Positions 51,232 through 60,321 of a DNA stretch of 64,000 bases are shown in pieces (the stretch's first letter is position 1; each line of letters begins with the position of its first letter). Source of the stretch: Niveispirillum fermenti (lineage in GTDB: Bacteria; Pseudomonadota; Alphaproteobacteria; Azospirillales; Azospirillaceae); NCBI RefSeq assembly GCF_048066175.1, contig NZ_JBLTXA010000018.1:1-64000 (forward strand), given 5' to 3'. The notes beneath the pieces are model-generated. The model did not search any database, was not told the origin of the DNA, and worked only from the letters and a program-made list of their open reading frames with translations. Position numbers and translations under genes: made by a program.

Positions 51232-53334
51232 ATGGACATCTTTGCCCTTCCCGCATCGTCGGCGGCCTCTCCCACGGCCCTGTCCATCGGCGGCGCCGGC
51301 CTGACGGCTGACGGTCTGCGCGGGGACGGGCAGGAGGCGTCGGACCGCTTCAACCAGTTGCTGGCCAATTTCCTGAACCTGACGGGTAGCGCGGGCGGCG
51401 GGTCTCTTGACGCGGCACGGACCGACGGGATGGAGAATGCCGGCGGCGCGCCGATGCTGATGGCCGGCACAGCCTTGCGCTCTCCAGGCGGCGGCATCCT
51501 GCAGAACGGCCGCCCCCTGGGCGAAGCATCGCAGCGCTGGGGCCAGTCCGGCCTGTTCCTGATGGATGGCGGCATGCTGGCCGGGCAGGAAATGAGCGAG
51601 GAGGTCACCGCCTTCCTCAATGAACTGGCCACGGCCTTCAAGACACCGGAAGCCGGCGAGGAGGTCGAGGACACGGATGCCGCGGGCGCCGCCAACGGTG
51701 AGGGTGACGGATCGGCCGGGACACCGGTCGTGGCGGACCCGGCGGCGGCGCTGGTGATGACCGGGGCGATGACGCAAAGCGACGCGGCCACAGCGCTGGC
51801 CCTGCTGCAAGGGGATGTGACAACGCAACCTGGGCCCGGAAAGGATGTCACGCCTGCCGCCATTGACGGCCGGCCGGCCCCGGTGATCCCCACCTTGCGG
51901 CCCGACAGCATCCCAAGCCGGCTGGGCACACCCATGCCGGCCGAGGGCGCCGGTCTCGCACCGGGCCTTCAGGCCGGGGCGGCGCCATCTTCCCCCGCAC
52001 CCCACGGCCAGACCACCGCACCGGTCATCCCCCGTGTGCAAGGTATGGCCGCCGGCAGCGAGGGTCCGGACACCACCATGGCCACTGGGGACCCCATGCA
52101 GCCGGAGAACGGGACGCCCGGCGTACCGGTCACACAAACCATCGCCGGAACGACCCTGGAAACCGGTGCGCCGGCACCCGGCACCCATATGCCGACATCG
52201 GCCGGCCCCGCCCTGTCAGCCACGGCTGGCCATGGCACCGCCACGGCCAAACATGTGCCGGGCACCACGGATGCCGGCATGGCGATCCCGCCCGCAACCG
52301 CTACGCCTTCCGATGACAGGGCCGACGAACCGGCCGGCAGCACCACCGTGATGGCGGGAGAGACGGAAGGCACGCAAGCCCCGTCCCCCGTTCGCAAGGA
52401 GGGTGCGCACGCCCCTTCCCATGAGGCGGGCCAGCCCCTGACGGTCACCGCCAGACCGGCAGCGGCCCAGGCCGAAGGGGATGTGACCCCCGCGACGGTG
52501 GAAATCGAGCCCGCGGCCAGCGTCGATGAGGCTGAAACCCACGGGGTGACCAACCAGCGCATGCTGGCCCCGCTGCATGTCAAGGATGATGCGGAGGCGG
52601 CCGACAAGGCCGGCCTGGCAGGCGCGGCACAAAATGCCGGGCAAAATCAGGTCCAGCCCCGACCGGACCAGAATGGCCCGGCCCCGGACCGGACGGCAGA
52701 CAATCTGCTGGTCCGGGCGGTGGGTGCGGCGACGGACAGCGCAAACAGCGGCACTGCCGGTAGTGATGGCCACCCGGATAGCGGTTCGGGCATGGCCGAT
52801 ACGGCAGACGCCACCCCCACCAACCTCCATGCTGCCGACCCCGGCAAGGCGCAGGGCCCCGACTTCGCCCAGTCGCTGCGCGCCACCACCGCCCCGCACC
52901 GCCCCGGCGTCTATATGCCCCCCACGCAGCAGATGGCCATCCAGGTCCAGCGGGCCGTCCAGGACGGGACAGACCGGCTGTCCATCCAGCTTCGCCCCCT
53001 CGATCTGGGTCGCATCGATGTCCAGCTTGAGATCGGCGCCGAAGGCCGCCTGCGGGCCAAGGTGATCGCGGAAAGCCCGCAGACCCTGGAAATGCTGCAA
53101 AAGGATGTGAAAGACCTTGTGAAATCCCTGCAGGAAGCCGGCCTGACGGCGGACCAGGACAGCCTGTCCTTCTCCCTGCACGATCAGGGTGAACAGGCCC
53201 AGGAACGCCAGCGCGACCAGAATGACGGTCCGGCTGGCACGGTAGTTGCTTCTGTTGAAGCAGAGGAACAGGACCCGGCAATAATCGCCCAGACCCAGAT
53301 TCTGGAACTGGGGCGGTTGGATGTCAGGGTTTGA
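51232..53334 (+). CDS. fliK: Flagellar hook-length control protein FliK
   Basis: A 700-aa protein with a long, low-complexity N-terminal two-thirds (Ala/Pro/Thr/Gly-rich, about 1-560), the flexible ruler region of FliK. The conserved C-terminal domain follows: QQMAIQVQRAVQDGTDRLSIQLRPLDLGRIDVQLEIGAEGRLRAKVIAESPQTLEMLQKDVKDLVKSLQEAGLTADQDSLSFSL. It measures the hook and switches export specificity. AGGAG lies 8 bp before the ATG at 51232. Length suggests a long hook, but the ruler region is variable. Confidence 0.92.
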   Translation: MDIFALPASSAASPTALSIGGAGLTADGLRGDGQEASDRFNQLLANFLNLTGSAGGGSLDAARTDGMENAGGAPMLMAGTALRSPGGGILQNGRPLGEASQRWGQSGLFLMDGGMLAGQEMSEEVTAFLNELATAFKTPEAGEEVEDTDAAGAANGEGDGSAGTPVVADPAAALVMTGAMTQSDAATALALLQGDVTTQPGPGKDVTPAAIDGRPAPVIPTLRPDSIPSRLGTPMPAEGAGLAPGLQAGAAPSSPAPHGQTTAPVIPRVQGMAAGSEGPDTTMATGDPMQPENGTPGVPVTQTIAGTTLETGAPAPGTHMPTSAGPALSATAGHGTATAKHVPGTTDAGMAIPPATATPSDDRADEPAGSTTVMAGETEGTQAPSPVRKEGAHAPSHEAGQPLTVTARPAAAQAEGDVTPATVEIEPAASVDEAETHGVTNQRMLAPLHVKDDAEAADKAGLAGAAQNAGQNQVQPRPDQNGPAPDRTADNLLVRAVGAATDSANSGTAGSDGHPDSGSGMADTADATPTNLHAADPGKAQGPDFAQSLRATTAPHRPGVYMPPTQQMAIQVQRAVQDGTDRLSIQLRPLDLGRIDVQLEIGAEGRLRAKVIAESPQTLEMLQKDVKDLVKSLQEAGLTADQDSLSFSLHDQGEQAQERQRDQNDGPAGTVVASVEAEEQDPAIIAQTQILELGRLDVRV

Positions 53335-53362
53335 TCAGCACCCTTGACGGGAAGGCCCTGCC

Positions 53363-54028
53363 ATGTCGATCTCCGGCGTCAACAACAACACCAATACGGG
53401 GGCGAACAATGCCGGACAGTCGGCATTCAGTTCGCTCACATCCAATTATGAAACATTCCTGACGCTGCTGACCTCGCAGCTCAAGAACCAGGACCCGCTG
53501 CAGCCGACCGACACGGCGGAATTCACCAAGCAGCTTGTCCAATATTCACAGGTCGAGCAGCAAATCCAGTCCAACCAGAAACTGGACAATATTCTGGGCG
53601 CCATCAACAATAGCGAAATCAATCAGTCATTGAGCTATATGGGGCGCATGGTGGAGGTGCAGTCCAACGGCGTGCCTCTGCAGGATGGATCAGCGAAGAT
53701 GAATGTCTCCACCGATGTGCCGGCCGCCACCTCCGTCATGGAAATTTCCGACGGCAAGACCGGCAAGGTGGTTCGCACCCTGACCCTGACCAAGACAGCC
53801 GGCACGCAGGAAGTCGTCTGGGACGGCAAGAATGAAAGTGGCGAGCAGATGAAGGATGGTGCCTACAAGGTGGAGGTGAAGGCCACCGATGCCAACGGCA
53901 AGGCCGTCAATTCCGTCGTCATGTCCTTCGGTCGCGTTACGGGTGTCGATATGACGGCGGGCAAGCCCTATCTGGCACTGGGTGAGATGTATGTCACCAC
54001 TGACAATGTTCTTTCCGTCGCCCCTTGA
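53363..54028 (+). CDS. flgD: Flagellar hook assembly protein FlgD
   Basis: A 221-aa scaffold for hook polymerisation: SALSSLTSNYETFLTLLTSQLKNQDPLQPTDTAEFTKQLVQYSQVEQQIQSNQKLDNIL-type N-terminus, and a C-terminal FlgD Ig-like part (MEISDGKTGKVVRTLTLTKTAGTQEVVWDGKNESGEQMKDGAYKVEVKATDANGKAV). GGGAAGG precedes the ATG, 28 bp after fliK. It is probably read with fliK from the sigma-54 promoter. Confidence 0.95.
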   Translation: MSISGVNNNTNTGANNAGQSAFSSLTSNYETFLTLLTSQLKNQDPLQPTDTAEFTKQLVQYSQVEQQIQSNQKLDNILGAINNSEINQSLSYMGRMVEVQSNGVPLQDGSAKMNVSTDVPAATSVMEISDGKTGKVVRTLTLTKTAGTQEVVWDGKNESGEQMKDGAYKVEVKATDANGKAVNSVVMSFGRVTGVDMTAGKPYLALGEMYVTTDNVLSVAP

Positions 54029-54135
54029 TGGATAGAATGATCGCAAATGTATGCTTTCCGCATTGCCTTCACTGTTTCTTAAAGGTGGTTGGCCTATCGA
54101 TGACTGAACACCAGTGATCGGAGGTAAGATCCACC

Positions 54136-54450
54136 ATGAAACCCCTCAACAAGGCCGCGACGACACGTCTGCGCGCAGAGTCGGGCGGCGAGGTGGCCAA
54201 GATTGAGGCGGGCAGCGACCGCCTGACCCTGGACGACCTGCCCCCCCCGGATACCCGCCGCTGGGTCATGCGGCGCAAGGCCGAGGTGGTCGCGGGCGTG
54301 CGCGCGGGATTGTTGAGCGTCGCGGACGCCTGCCAGCGTTACGGCCTGTCGGAAGAGGAATTCAATTCCTGGCAGGAAACCATCGACCGGCATGGCGTGC
54401 AGGCCCTGCGCGTCACCCGCCTGCAGGATTATCGCCGGCGGCCATTCTGA
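54136..54450 (+). CDS. sciP: SciP-like DUF1153 regulator (CtrA inhibitor family)
   Basis: A 104-aa protein: LTLDDLPPPDTRRWVMRRKAEVVAGVRAGLLSVADACQRYGLSEEEFNSWQETIDRHGVQALRVTRLQDYRR. This is the DUF1153/SciP helix-turn-helix. In Caulobacter SciP binds CtrA-controlled promoters and represses them in G1, including flagellar and chemotaxis genes. GGAGG precedes the ATG. Its place right after flgD fits a role in timing this cluster. I infer function from the family only. Confidence 0.85.
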   Translation: MKPLNKAATTRLRAESGGEVAKIEAGSDRLTLDDLPPPDTRRWVMRRKAEVVAGVRAGLLSVADACQRYGLSEEEFNSWQETIDRHGVQALRVTRLQDYRRRPF

Positions 54451-54542
54451 AGCGGTTCCGGGGCGGCGCGGCGCACCTTCTTTCTGGTTCGCGTGATGCC
54501 GCCCTCCCCGTTGACGGGGGCATCCCACCATACGGCGGGCGT

Positions 54543-55748
54543 TCAGCGCAGATTATCGGCGACGCTGTGCAGTCCCTGGGCGCGCAGCAGTTCCTGGCGC
54601 TGTCGCAGACGGCGGCGTTCGACCGATTTATGGGTGCTGTCCCCGCCCAGGATGGTTCCGTCATCCCCCGTCAGCGACGCGACGAGTTGATCCAGCAATG
54701 CCCCTTCCTGATCCGGGGCCCGCTGGTCCAGGGGGCGGTCACTGCCGATCTCGCGCAGCAGGCGTTCCGCCAGCGCGCCCTGACTTTGCGGCAGATGCCC
54801 CTGCCGGATCAATTCCGCGATCATTCGCAGGGACGGGTTCGTCAGCCGCTCCACCGCCGCCTTGCGGCAGAGTATCACGGCCCCCATCTGCATCAGGGCC
54901 GTGCCCAGATTGGGGTTTGGTGCGAACAATTCCTGCACGACAGTGGCAAATGACAGCATGTCGGCCAGGATGGCATCCACCTGCCGGACCAGCCCGTTTT
55001 CCAGATTCTGCTGTGCCACTGCGGCCAGCACCTCCACCTTTGCCAGCAGCGACCGCTGTTCGAACAGCCAGACGCTGATCAGGGCGGCCAGCACATAATC
55101 GTGATGGTCCATCCCGACCTTGTCCAGGATGAAGCCGCTGAGCGGGCCCAGGTCGCCACCCTTGCAATCAGGATAGCCGGCGCGTTCGGCGGCAAAGGCA
55201 CGGGCCTTCTGCTGGGCCTGCGTGACCAGCCCGTCCAGCACCTGCAGCCGTTCCTTCGCGGGTACGCCCATGGTGCCGGCCTGGGCCGCGGCCACCCGGT
55301 GCAGGCCGGCATTGACCAGCCCCTGCACCTCGCCCAACTTGCGCAAATGGCTGTAACTATGCAGCAATTCCGTCGGGGACAGGTTGACCCGTGTCAGATA
55401 GTCACGCAGCACCTGCCCGATGGTGCGGCGCCCGTCGGCCGTGAAAAGATCATCCACGGTCCGGCACAACGCCACCTCCCCGAAGGGGGTCAGCACGGTC
55501 AGGGGCTTGTCCTTCGGCGGATTGGCCGTCGCCTCATAAACCACGGTTTCCGAGCTGACCAGGCTGGACAGGGTGCGATGGCGCACCACCTTCACGCCCA
55601 GCGTCTTGCCCGTCATCAACAGGTGGCGCGCCTCGTCGATGGCGTCCTTTTCATCGTCGCATAAGACATGCAACTGCCACCGGCCTTCCTTCTGAAGGAA
55701 GACCTCGTAGGTCCGCTTCCTGTCCCAGAAGCTCACCCCGAAAAGCAT
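54543..55748 (-). CDS. Conserved alphaproteobacterial protein of unknown function
   Basis: A 401-aa soluble protein. The N-terminus (LFGVSFWDRKRTYEVFLQKEGRWQLHVLCDDEKDAIDEARHLLMTGKTLGVKVVRH) looks like a small alpha/beta unit. The rest is long and helical (VLRDYLTRVNLSPTELLHSYSHLRKLGEVQGLVNAGLHRVAAAQAG; DYVLAALISVWLFEQRSLLAKVEVLAAVAQQNLENG). There is no signal or membrane helix. It converges with sciP and precedes der in the opposite direction. I do not recognise a family. Confidence 0.75.
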   Translation of the reverse strand: MLFGVSFWDRKRTYEVFLQKEGRWQLHVLCDDEKDAIDEARHLLMTGKTLGVKVVRHRTLSSLVSSETVVYEATANPPKDKPLTVLTPFGEVALCRTVDDLFTADGRRTIGQVLRDYLTRVNLSPTELLHSYSHLRKLGEVQGLVNAGLHRVAAAQAGTMGVPAKERLQVLDGLVTQAQQKARAFAAERAGYPDCKGGDLGPLSGFILDKVGMDHHDYVLAALISVWLFEQRSLLAKVEVLAAVAQQNLENGLVRQVDAILADMLSFATVVQELFAPNPNLGTALMQMGAVILCRKAAVERLTNPSLRMIAELIRQGHLPQSQGALAERLLREIGSDRPLDQRAPDQEGALLDQLVASLTGDDGTILGGDSTHKSVERRRLRQRQELLRAQGLHSVADNLR

Positions 55749-55833
55749 CGACGACACCCCTACCCAATCAGGCATAGTCTAATGGGGTAATGGCCTTTCG
55801 CCAACACTTCTCGCAACGGTCACGAAGGTATGT

Positions 55834-57258
55834 TCAGTCGAAGGGATTGCTGCTGCTGCCCTTGCGCAACAGCATGCGGATCGGCACACCGGGCAGATCG
55901 AAGCTGTCGCGCAGCCCGTTGACCAGATAACGGGCGTAATTCTCCGGCAGATCGACCGGCTTGCTGACGAACAGGGCGAACGTCGGCGGCCGGCTTTTCA
56001 CCTGGGTCATATAGCGGATCTTCAGACGGCGGCCATCGACCAGCGGCGGCGGATGGCTTTCCGTCATGCCCATCAGCCAGCGGTTCAGCTGAGAGGTGGG
56101 GATGCGGCGGTTCCACAGGCCATAGGCCGTCACCACCGTGTCCAGCAACTCCTCCAGCCGCTGTCCCTTCAGCGCGGAGATGGTGACCGTGGGAATGCCC
56201 TTGACCTGCGGCAGGGAGGTCTGCAACCGGTCGGAAAGCCGGCGCAGCGCGGCATTCTTGTCGGCCACGGCGTCCCACTTGTTCAGGGCGATGACCAGGG
56301 CACGCCCCTCTTCCACCACCAAGCGCGCGATGGTCAGATCCTGCTTGTCCAGGATGCCGTCGGCATCCAGCACCAGAACCACGACATGGGCCATGCGGAT
56401 GACGCGCAGCGTGTCCTGGTTGGCCAGCTTCTCCAGCTTGCCATCGACCTTCGCACGCTTGCGCAGGCCGGCCGTGTCGACCAGACGGATCGGACGGCCC
56501 TTCCATTCCCATTCCACCGCGATGGCGTCACGGGTCATTCCGGCCTCGGGCCCGGTCAGGACCCGCTCCTCCCGCACCAGCGCGTTCAGCAGCGTGGACT
56601 TGCCCACGTTCGGGCGGCCGACAATGGCAAGCTGGAGGGCCTTGGCCTCCTCCTCGGCGGCGGCGGCCTCCGCAGCCTCCTCGTCATCGGCCGCGAAGAA
56701 GGTGTCGGCCTCGGCCGCATCGGCAGCGTCCTGCTCCTCCTCGTCCTCCTTCGGCATGAAGGGTTCCAGCGCCTCGACCAGATCGGCCATGCCTTCCCCA
56801 TGTTCGGCGGAAAGCGGAACGGGCTCACCCAGGCCAAGTTCAAAGGCTTCGAGCAGGCCAGGGCGGCCGGCGACACCCTCGCACTTGTTGGCGACCAGGA
56901 TGGTCGGCTTGCCGGCCTTGCGCAGCCAGGCCGCGAAATGCCGGTCCATGGCCGTGATGCCGGCGCGGGCATCGACCAGGAACAGGGCCACGTCGGCCCT
57001 TTCGATGGCGCGTTCGGTCTGCTGGCGCATCCGCGCCTCCAGACTATTGTCGAACACATCCTCCAGCCCGGCCGTATCGACCACGGTGAACTCCAGCCCG
57101 CCCACGCGCCCGTCGGCGGCGCGCCAGTCGCGCGTCACGCCGGGCGTATCGTCCACCAGCGCGATCTTCTTGCCGACCAGCCGGTTGAACAGGGTGGACT
57201 TGCCGACATTCGGTCGCCCGATGATGGCGACCGTCAGTCGGTGCGTGGCCTTGATCAC
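55834..57258 (-). CDS. der: Ribosome-assembly GTPase Der (EngA)
   Basis: A 474-aa protein with two GTPase domains in tandem, each with a GRPNVGKST P-loop (near residues 14 and 212), DTAGLE/DTAGLR switch II text, and NKCEG/NKWDA base recognition. A KH-like C-terminal domain follows (RRIPTSQLNRWLMGMTESHPPP...RYLVNGLRDSFDLPGVPIRMLLRKG). An acidic linker of 60 residues separates the domains. It matures the 50S subunit. It is downstream of bamB and the TPR gene in one run. Confidence 0.97.
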   Translation of the reverse strand: MIKATHRLTVAIIGRPNVGKSTLFNRLVGKKIALVDDTPGVTRDWRAADGRVGGLEFTVVDTAGLEDVFDNSLEARMRQQTERAIERADVALFLVDARAGITAMDRHFAAWLRKAGKPTILVANKCEGVAGRPGLLEAFELGLGEPVPLSAEHGEGMADLVEALEPFMPKEDEEEQDAADAAEADTFFAADDEEAAEAAAAEEEAKALQLAIVGRPNVGKSTLLNALVREERVLTGPEAGMTRDAIAVEWEWKGRPIRLVDTAGLRKRAKVDGKLEKLANQDTLRVIRMAHVVVLVLDADGILDKQDLTIARLVVEEGRALVIALNKWDAVADKNAALRRLSDRLQTSLPQVKGIPTVTISALKGQRLEELLDTVVTAYGLWNRRIPTSQLNRWLMGMTESHPPPLVDGRRLKIRYMTQVKSRPPTFALFVSKPVDLPENYARYLVNGLRDSFDLPGVPIRMLLRKGSSSNPFD

Positions 57259-57270
57259 TCTAATACTCCG

Positions 57271-58641
57271 TTACCGATAGGCGACCAGATCGCCATCCTC
57301 CGTGAGGATATACAGCGTTTCGCCGGCCACCACAGGCGCCTGTATCGCAGGGCCGGGCAGCTTCGTGCGCTTCTGGACGCCCCCGTCGGACAGCGACAGT
57401 TCCACCAGCTCGCCCTGATTGTTGGTCAGCAGCAGCCGTCCGCCAGCCACCAGCGGCCCCGTCCACAGGATCGGGTCTTCCCGGTCCTCCGGGTCTTCCC
57501 ACTGGTCGAGCTGGCTGATCCAGCGGATACGGCCATCCGCGCGGGTCATGGCGACGACCTGGCAATCGTTCGTCGTCACAAAGATCCAGTCCCCGACCAC
57601 GGCCGGCGTGGTGATGCCGCCGATATCCTGTTCCCAGACCCGCTGGCCCGACCGGATATCCACGGCCACCATGCGGCCGGAATGGCTGATGGCATAGGCC
57701 ACGCCGCCGGCGATGACCGGAAGGCCGCGAATATCGGCCAGACCCGTCAGGTTCTCGCCACGGCGGAAGGCCGCCAGGCTGTCCTGCCAGGCCTGTCGCC
57801 CATTCTCCACGCGCAGCGCGAAAAGCTCGCCAGAGGAATAGGGCACAATGGCCGTGTCACCCTCGATCGCCGCCGCCGATCCGCCCAGAAGGGCCGCCGG
57901 CTCCAGAAAGCCCGTGTGATACCATTGCAGCGCGCCATTGTCGGCCGACAGGGAAATCACCTGATTATCGACAGCCGAGACGAAGACACGCCCCTCCAGC
58001 ACCGTGGGAGCGGAGCGAATCGGGCCGGCAATCCGCCGGCGCCAGACGACATCGCCGGTTTCGCTGTCCATCGCGACGGCTTCACCGAACCCGTTGGTGG
58101 TGTAGACGCGACCGCCATGCACGGCCACCCCGCCACCGAAGGCCGAACCCTCCTGCTTCTCGCGCAGGACATTGCGGCGCCAGACACGCCGGCCCGTGGC
58201 AGCGTCCAGCACATGCAGATCATAGTCGGTGTCCAGCACATAGGCACGGCCCCCGGCGATGACGGGACCGGCCAGCAGGCGCCGGCTGCTGCTCGACCCC
58301 TCGACGCTGGCACTCCATACCCGCTTCAGGTTGGCGCCCAGCGCCACATGGCCGGGATTATGGGCGGGATTGCCACCGGCCTGTGCCCAATCGGCATTGA
58401 CCACGGCTTCCGGCAGGGCAACCTCCGTGGCCGCGACCTGCGGGTCGACTTCCAATTGCTGCTGGAATTGCAGCACCGAGATGCGGCTGCCGCCCAGCTT
58501 GGGCGCATCGTCGTCACTGCTGAACCAGTCGGTGATGCCGCAGCCCGACAACAGCAGGCAGGCCAGCAGCGGCGCGGCCACCCGGGCGGCCAGCCGGTAG
58601 GGGCGGCGGGACGGGGCGGTGGAATGGGTGGTGATGACCAT
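57271..58641 (-). CDS. bamB: Outer-membrane assembly lipoprotein BamB
   Basis: A 456-aa lipoprotein: lipobox LLSGC after a hydrophobic signal (LAARVAAPLLACLLLSGC), then an eight-blade PQQ-like propeller. Repeats are visible as GRAYVLDTDYDLHVLDAATGRRVWRRNV, GRVYTTNGFGEAVAMDSETGDVVWRRRI and VYVVAVDNQVISLSADNG-type segments. It helps the BAM complex insert outer-membrane proteins. The start at 58641 gives the normal signal peptide; it is 19 bp after the TPR gene stop and 12 bp before der. Confidence 0.92.
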   Translation of the reverse strand: MVITTHSTAPSRRPYRLAARVAAPLLACLLLSGCGITDWFSSDDDAPKLGGSRISVLQFQQQLEVDPQVAATEVALPEAVVNADWAQAGGNPAHNPGHVALGANLKRVWSASVEGSSSSRRLLAGPVIAGGRAYVLDTDYDLHVLDAATGRRVWRRNVLREKQEGSAFGGGVAVHGGRVYTTNGFGEAVAMDSETGDVVWRRRIAGPIRSAPTVLEGRVFVSAVDNQVISLSADNGALQWYHTGFLEPAALLGGSAAAIEGDTAIVPYSSGELFALRVENGRQAWQDSLAAFRRGENLTGLADIRGLPVIAGGVAYAISHSGRMVAVDIRSGQRVWEQDIGGITTPAVVGDWIFVTTNDCQVVAMTRADGRIRWISQLDQWEDPEDREDPILWTGPLVAGGRLLLTNNQGELVELSLSDGGVQKRTKLPGPAIQAPVVAGETLYILTEDGDLVAYR

Positions 58642-58660
58642 CTGATCCTGGTTCCTGGAC

Positions 58661-59329
58661 TTATTGCGGCGCCGCGTGCAGGGCGGCCAGTTCGGTGGCA
58701 CGGGCGCGCAACGCCTGTGGCGCCGTGCTGTCCTCGGAAAGCTGCTTCAGCAGCGCCTGGGCGTCGACCATGTCGCCGGCACGGATCGACAGCAAGGCCG
58801 CCGTCTCCAGGGCGGAAGCCCGCCAGGCATTGCCCGCCTTCAACAGGGGCTCCAGCCGGATGCGCAGCGCCTTGGCATCGCCGTCATCCGCCTGATGCTG
58901 AACGGACAGCAGCAAGGCCATGTCCCGCAAGGCGGGATCGGCACCGCCATCACCGGCGATGGCATCGTAAAGCGCCAGGGCCTGGTCACGCTGGCCATCA
59001 CGGGCACGCAGCCCGGCCTCGTACAGGCGGGCCAGGGTCGCATGGCCGCCGCCCAGCCTGGCGGCGGCCTGCGACAGCGCCTCTGCCGCAGCCCTGGTAT
59101 CGGGTGCGGTGCCTTCCGCCGCCGGCCGAAGCGGCGCCAGCGCCTGGCTCAGCACCGCCGTCCGATTCTCCATCTGGGCCGAACGCCAGTATTTCCAGCC
59201 GACATTGCCGGCCGTGGCCGCGACGACCAGAACCGCAGCGCCGATGACAATACCGCCATACCGCTTCCAGAAAGACAGAAGCTGTTCACGACGGAGGTCT
59301 TCGTCAACTTCACGAAAGATATCGGACAT
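58661..59329 (-). CDS. YfgM-like membrane-anchored TPR protein
   Basis: A 222-aa protein: FREVDEDLRREQLLSFWKRYGGIVIGAAVLVVAATAGNVGWKYWRSAQ gives a cytoplasmic helix and one membrane segment near residues 25-45. The periplasmic part is TPR-like (ALSQAAARLGGGHATLARLYEAGLRARDGQRDQALALYDAIAGDG). This matches the ancillary SecYEG subunit YfgM family. It heads the run TPR-bamB-der, a normal alphaproteobacterial order. Confidence 0.85.
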   Translation of the reverse strand: MSDIFREVDEDLRREQLLSFWKRYGGIVIGAAVLVVAATAGNVGWKYWRSAQMENRTAVLSQALAPLRPAAEGTAPDTRAAAEALSQAAARLGGGHATLARLYEAGLRARDGQRDQALALYDAIAGDGGADPALRDMALLLSVQHQADDGDAKALRIRLEPLLKAGNAWRASALETAALLSIRAGDMVDAQALLKQLSEDSTAPQALRARATELAALHAAPQ

Positions 59330-59646
59330 GCATCACCCTCGGCCGGTCGCCGAACCGATTGAACAAAGGGCGGCGATAGCAGACACCCCGCCCCCGGTCA
59401 AGGCGGCTGCCCCGCAGCCACCCCACTTGCACGCCGGTTCCCGGCATAACAAGCGGCGTGGCCGGCACCACCATACGATGCTTTCTGGCAATTGCAGGGC
59501 AAAAAGCGAAGGCGGGCGGTGCCTGTCGGCTGCGCCCGCCCATCTGGGTCCATCATGCCTTGCCCGCCCCGCCCCTTGTCCGCCCGCCGATTGTCCGCCC
59601 CGACGTCCCGCGGCGGGTCGCGCACAGGAAGTGCGGGCAAGCGGCA
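59330..59646. other. Noncoding 317-bp gap with a probable terminator
   Basis: It holds a hairpin with arms GGCGGGCG (59511-59518) and CGCCCGCC (59533-59540). On the minus strand CTTTTTG follows a few bases on, so it may end the transcript of the LuxR gene at 59647. Otherwise I see nothing coding. Confidence 0.5.
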
Positions 59647-60321
59647 TCACGCCTGGGTGGCAACCGGGTCAATGGCGGGCAGGTCCAGCCAATCGGCAGC
59701 AACCATCGCCTGGGTACGGTTGCGCACGCCGAGGGCCTTGAAAATGGCGGTGATGTGGATCTTCACGGTGCCAACCGTCAGATCCAGCGCCTCCGCAATT
59801 TCCAGATTGCTGCGGCCGGTGCGGATCATGGAAAGGATCTCACGCTGGCGCGGGGTCAGTTGCTTGCCCGCATCCTCACGGAAGAAACCGGCCGGTACCG
59901 GGCCTGCAACCGTCATCAGGGGCTCCCCGCCCGGCCGCATGGCCACGACGGGCGGCACGAACACCCCGCCATCGCGAACGACGTCCAGCGCGTTGGCCAG
60001 TTCGTCGGCCACATCGCTGCGCCGGACATAGGCGCGCGCGCCCTCGCCCAGCGCCGCCCGCATACGGTCGGGATCATTGCCGCCGATGGCCACCAGCGGC
60101 ACCTGCGGGCAATGCTGCACGAATTCCTTGATGATGCCGCGCGCCGCCATGGTGATCGACACCAGGCCCACCAGTTCCGCATCGGGATATGCCTGCGCAT
60201 AACGGCGCAACTCGGCCAGGTCCGGCACCTCATCCACCGCCTCCACCCCATTGATCCGGCGGACAAGTTGCCGGACACGGGTGACGAAGGCAGCTTCATG
60301 ATCGATCAGTATAAGACGCAT
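59647..60321 (-). CDS. LuxR-type regulator with degenerate receiver
   Basis: A 224-aa protein in the NarL/FixJ layout. The C-terminal helix-turn-helix is normal: QLTPRQREILSMIRTGRSNLEIAEALDLTVGTVKIHITAIFKALGVRNRTQAM. The N-terminal domain looks like a receiver, but the phospho-acceptor position lies in AELVGLVSI with no aspartate, and the conserved lysine is Arg (YVRRSD). It probably works without phosphorylation or senses something else. It lies upstream of a second LuxR-type gene in the same direction, 570 bp away. Confidence 0.85.
   Translation of the reverse strand: MRLILIDHEAAFVTRVRQLVRRINGVEAVDEVPDLAELRRYAQAYPDAELVGLVSITMAARGIIKEFVQHCPQVPLVAIGGNDPDRMRAALGEGARAYVRRSDVADELANALDVVRDGGVFVPPVVAMRPGGEPLMTVAGPVPAGFFREDAGKQLTPRQREILSMIRTGRSNLEIAEALDLTVGTVKIHITAIFKALGVRNRTQAMVAADWLDLPAIDPVATQA

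Noticed and set aside
56053..59247. Very long plus-strand open frame (over 1000 codons) opposite der, bamB and the TPR gene
   Set aside because: It is antisense to three well-recognised genes and its translation is Arg/Gln/His/Gly-rich without any domain. This is a usual shadow in GC-rich DNA.
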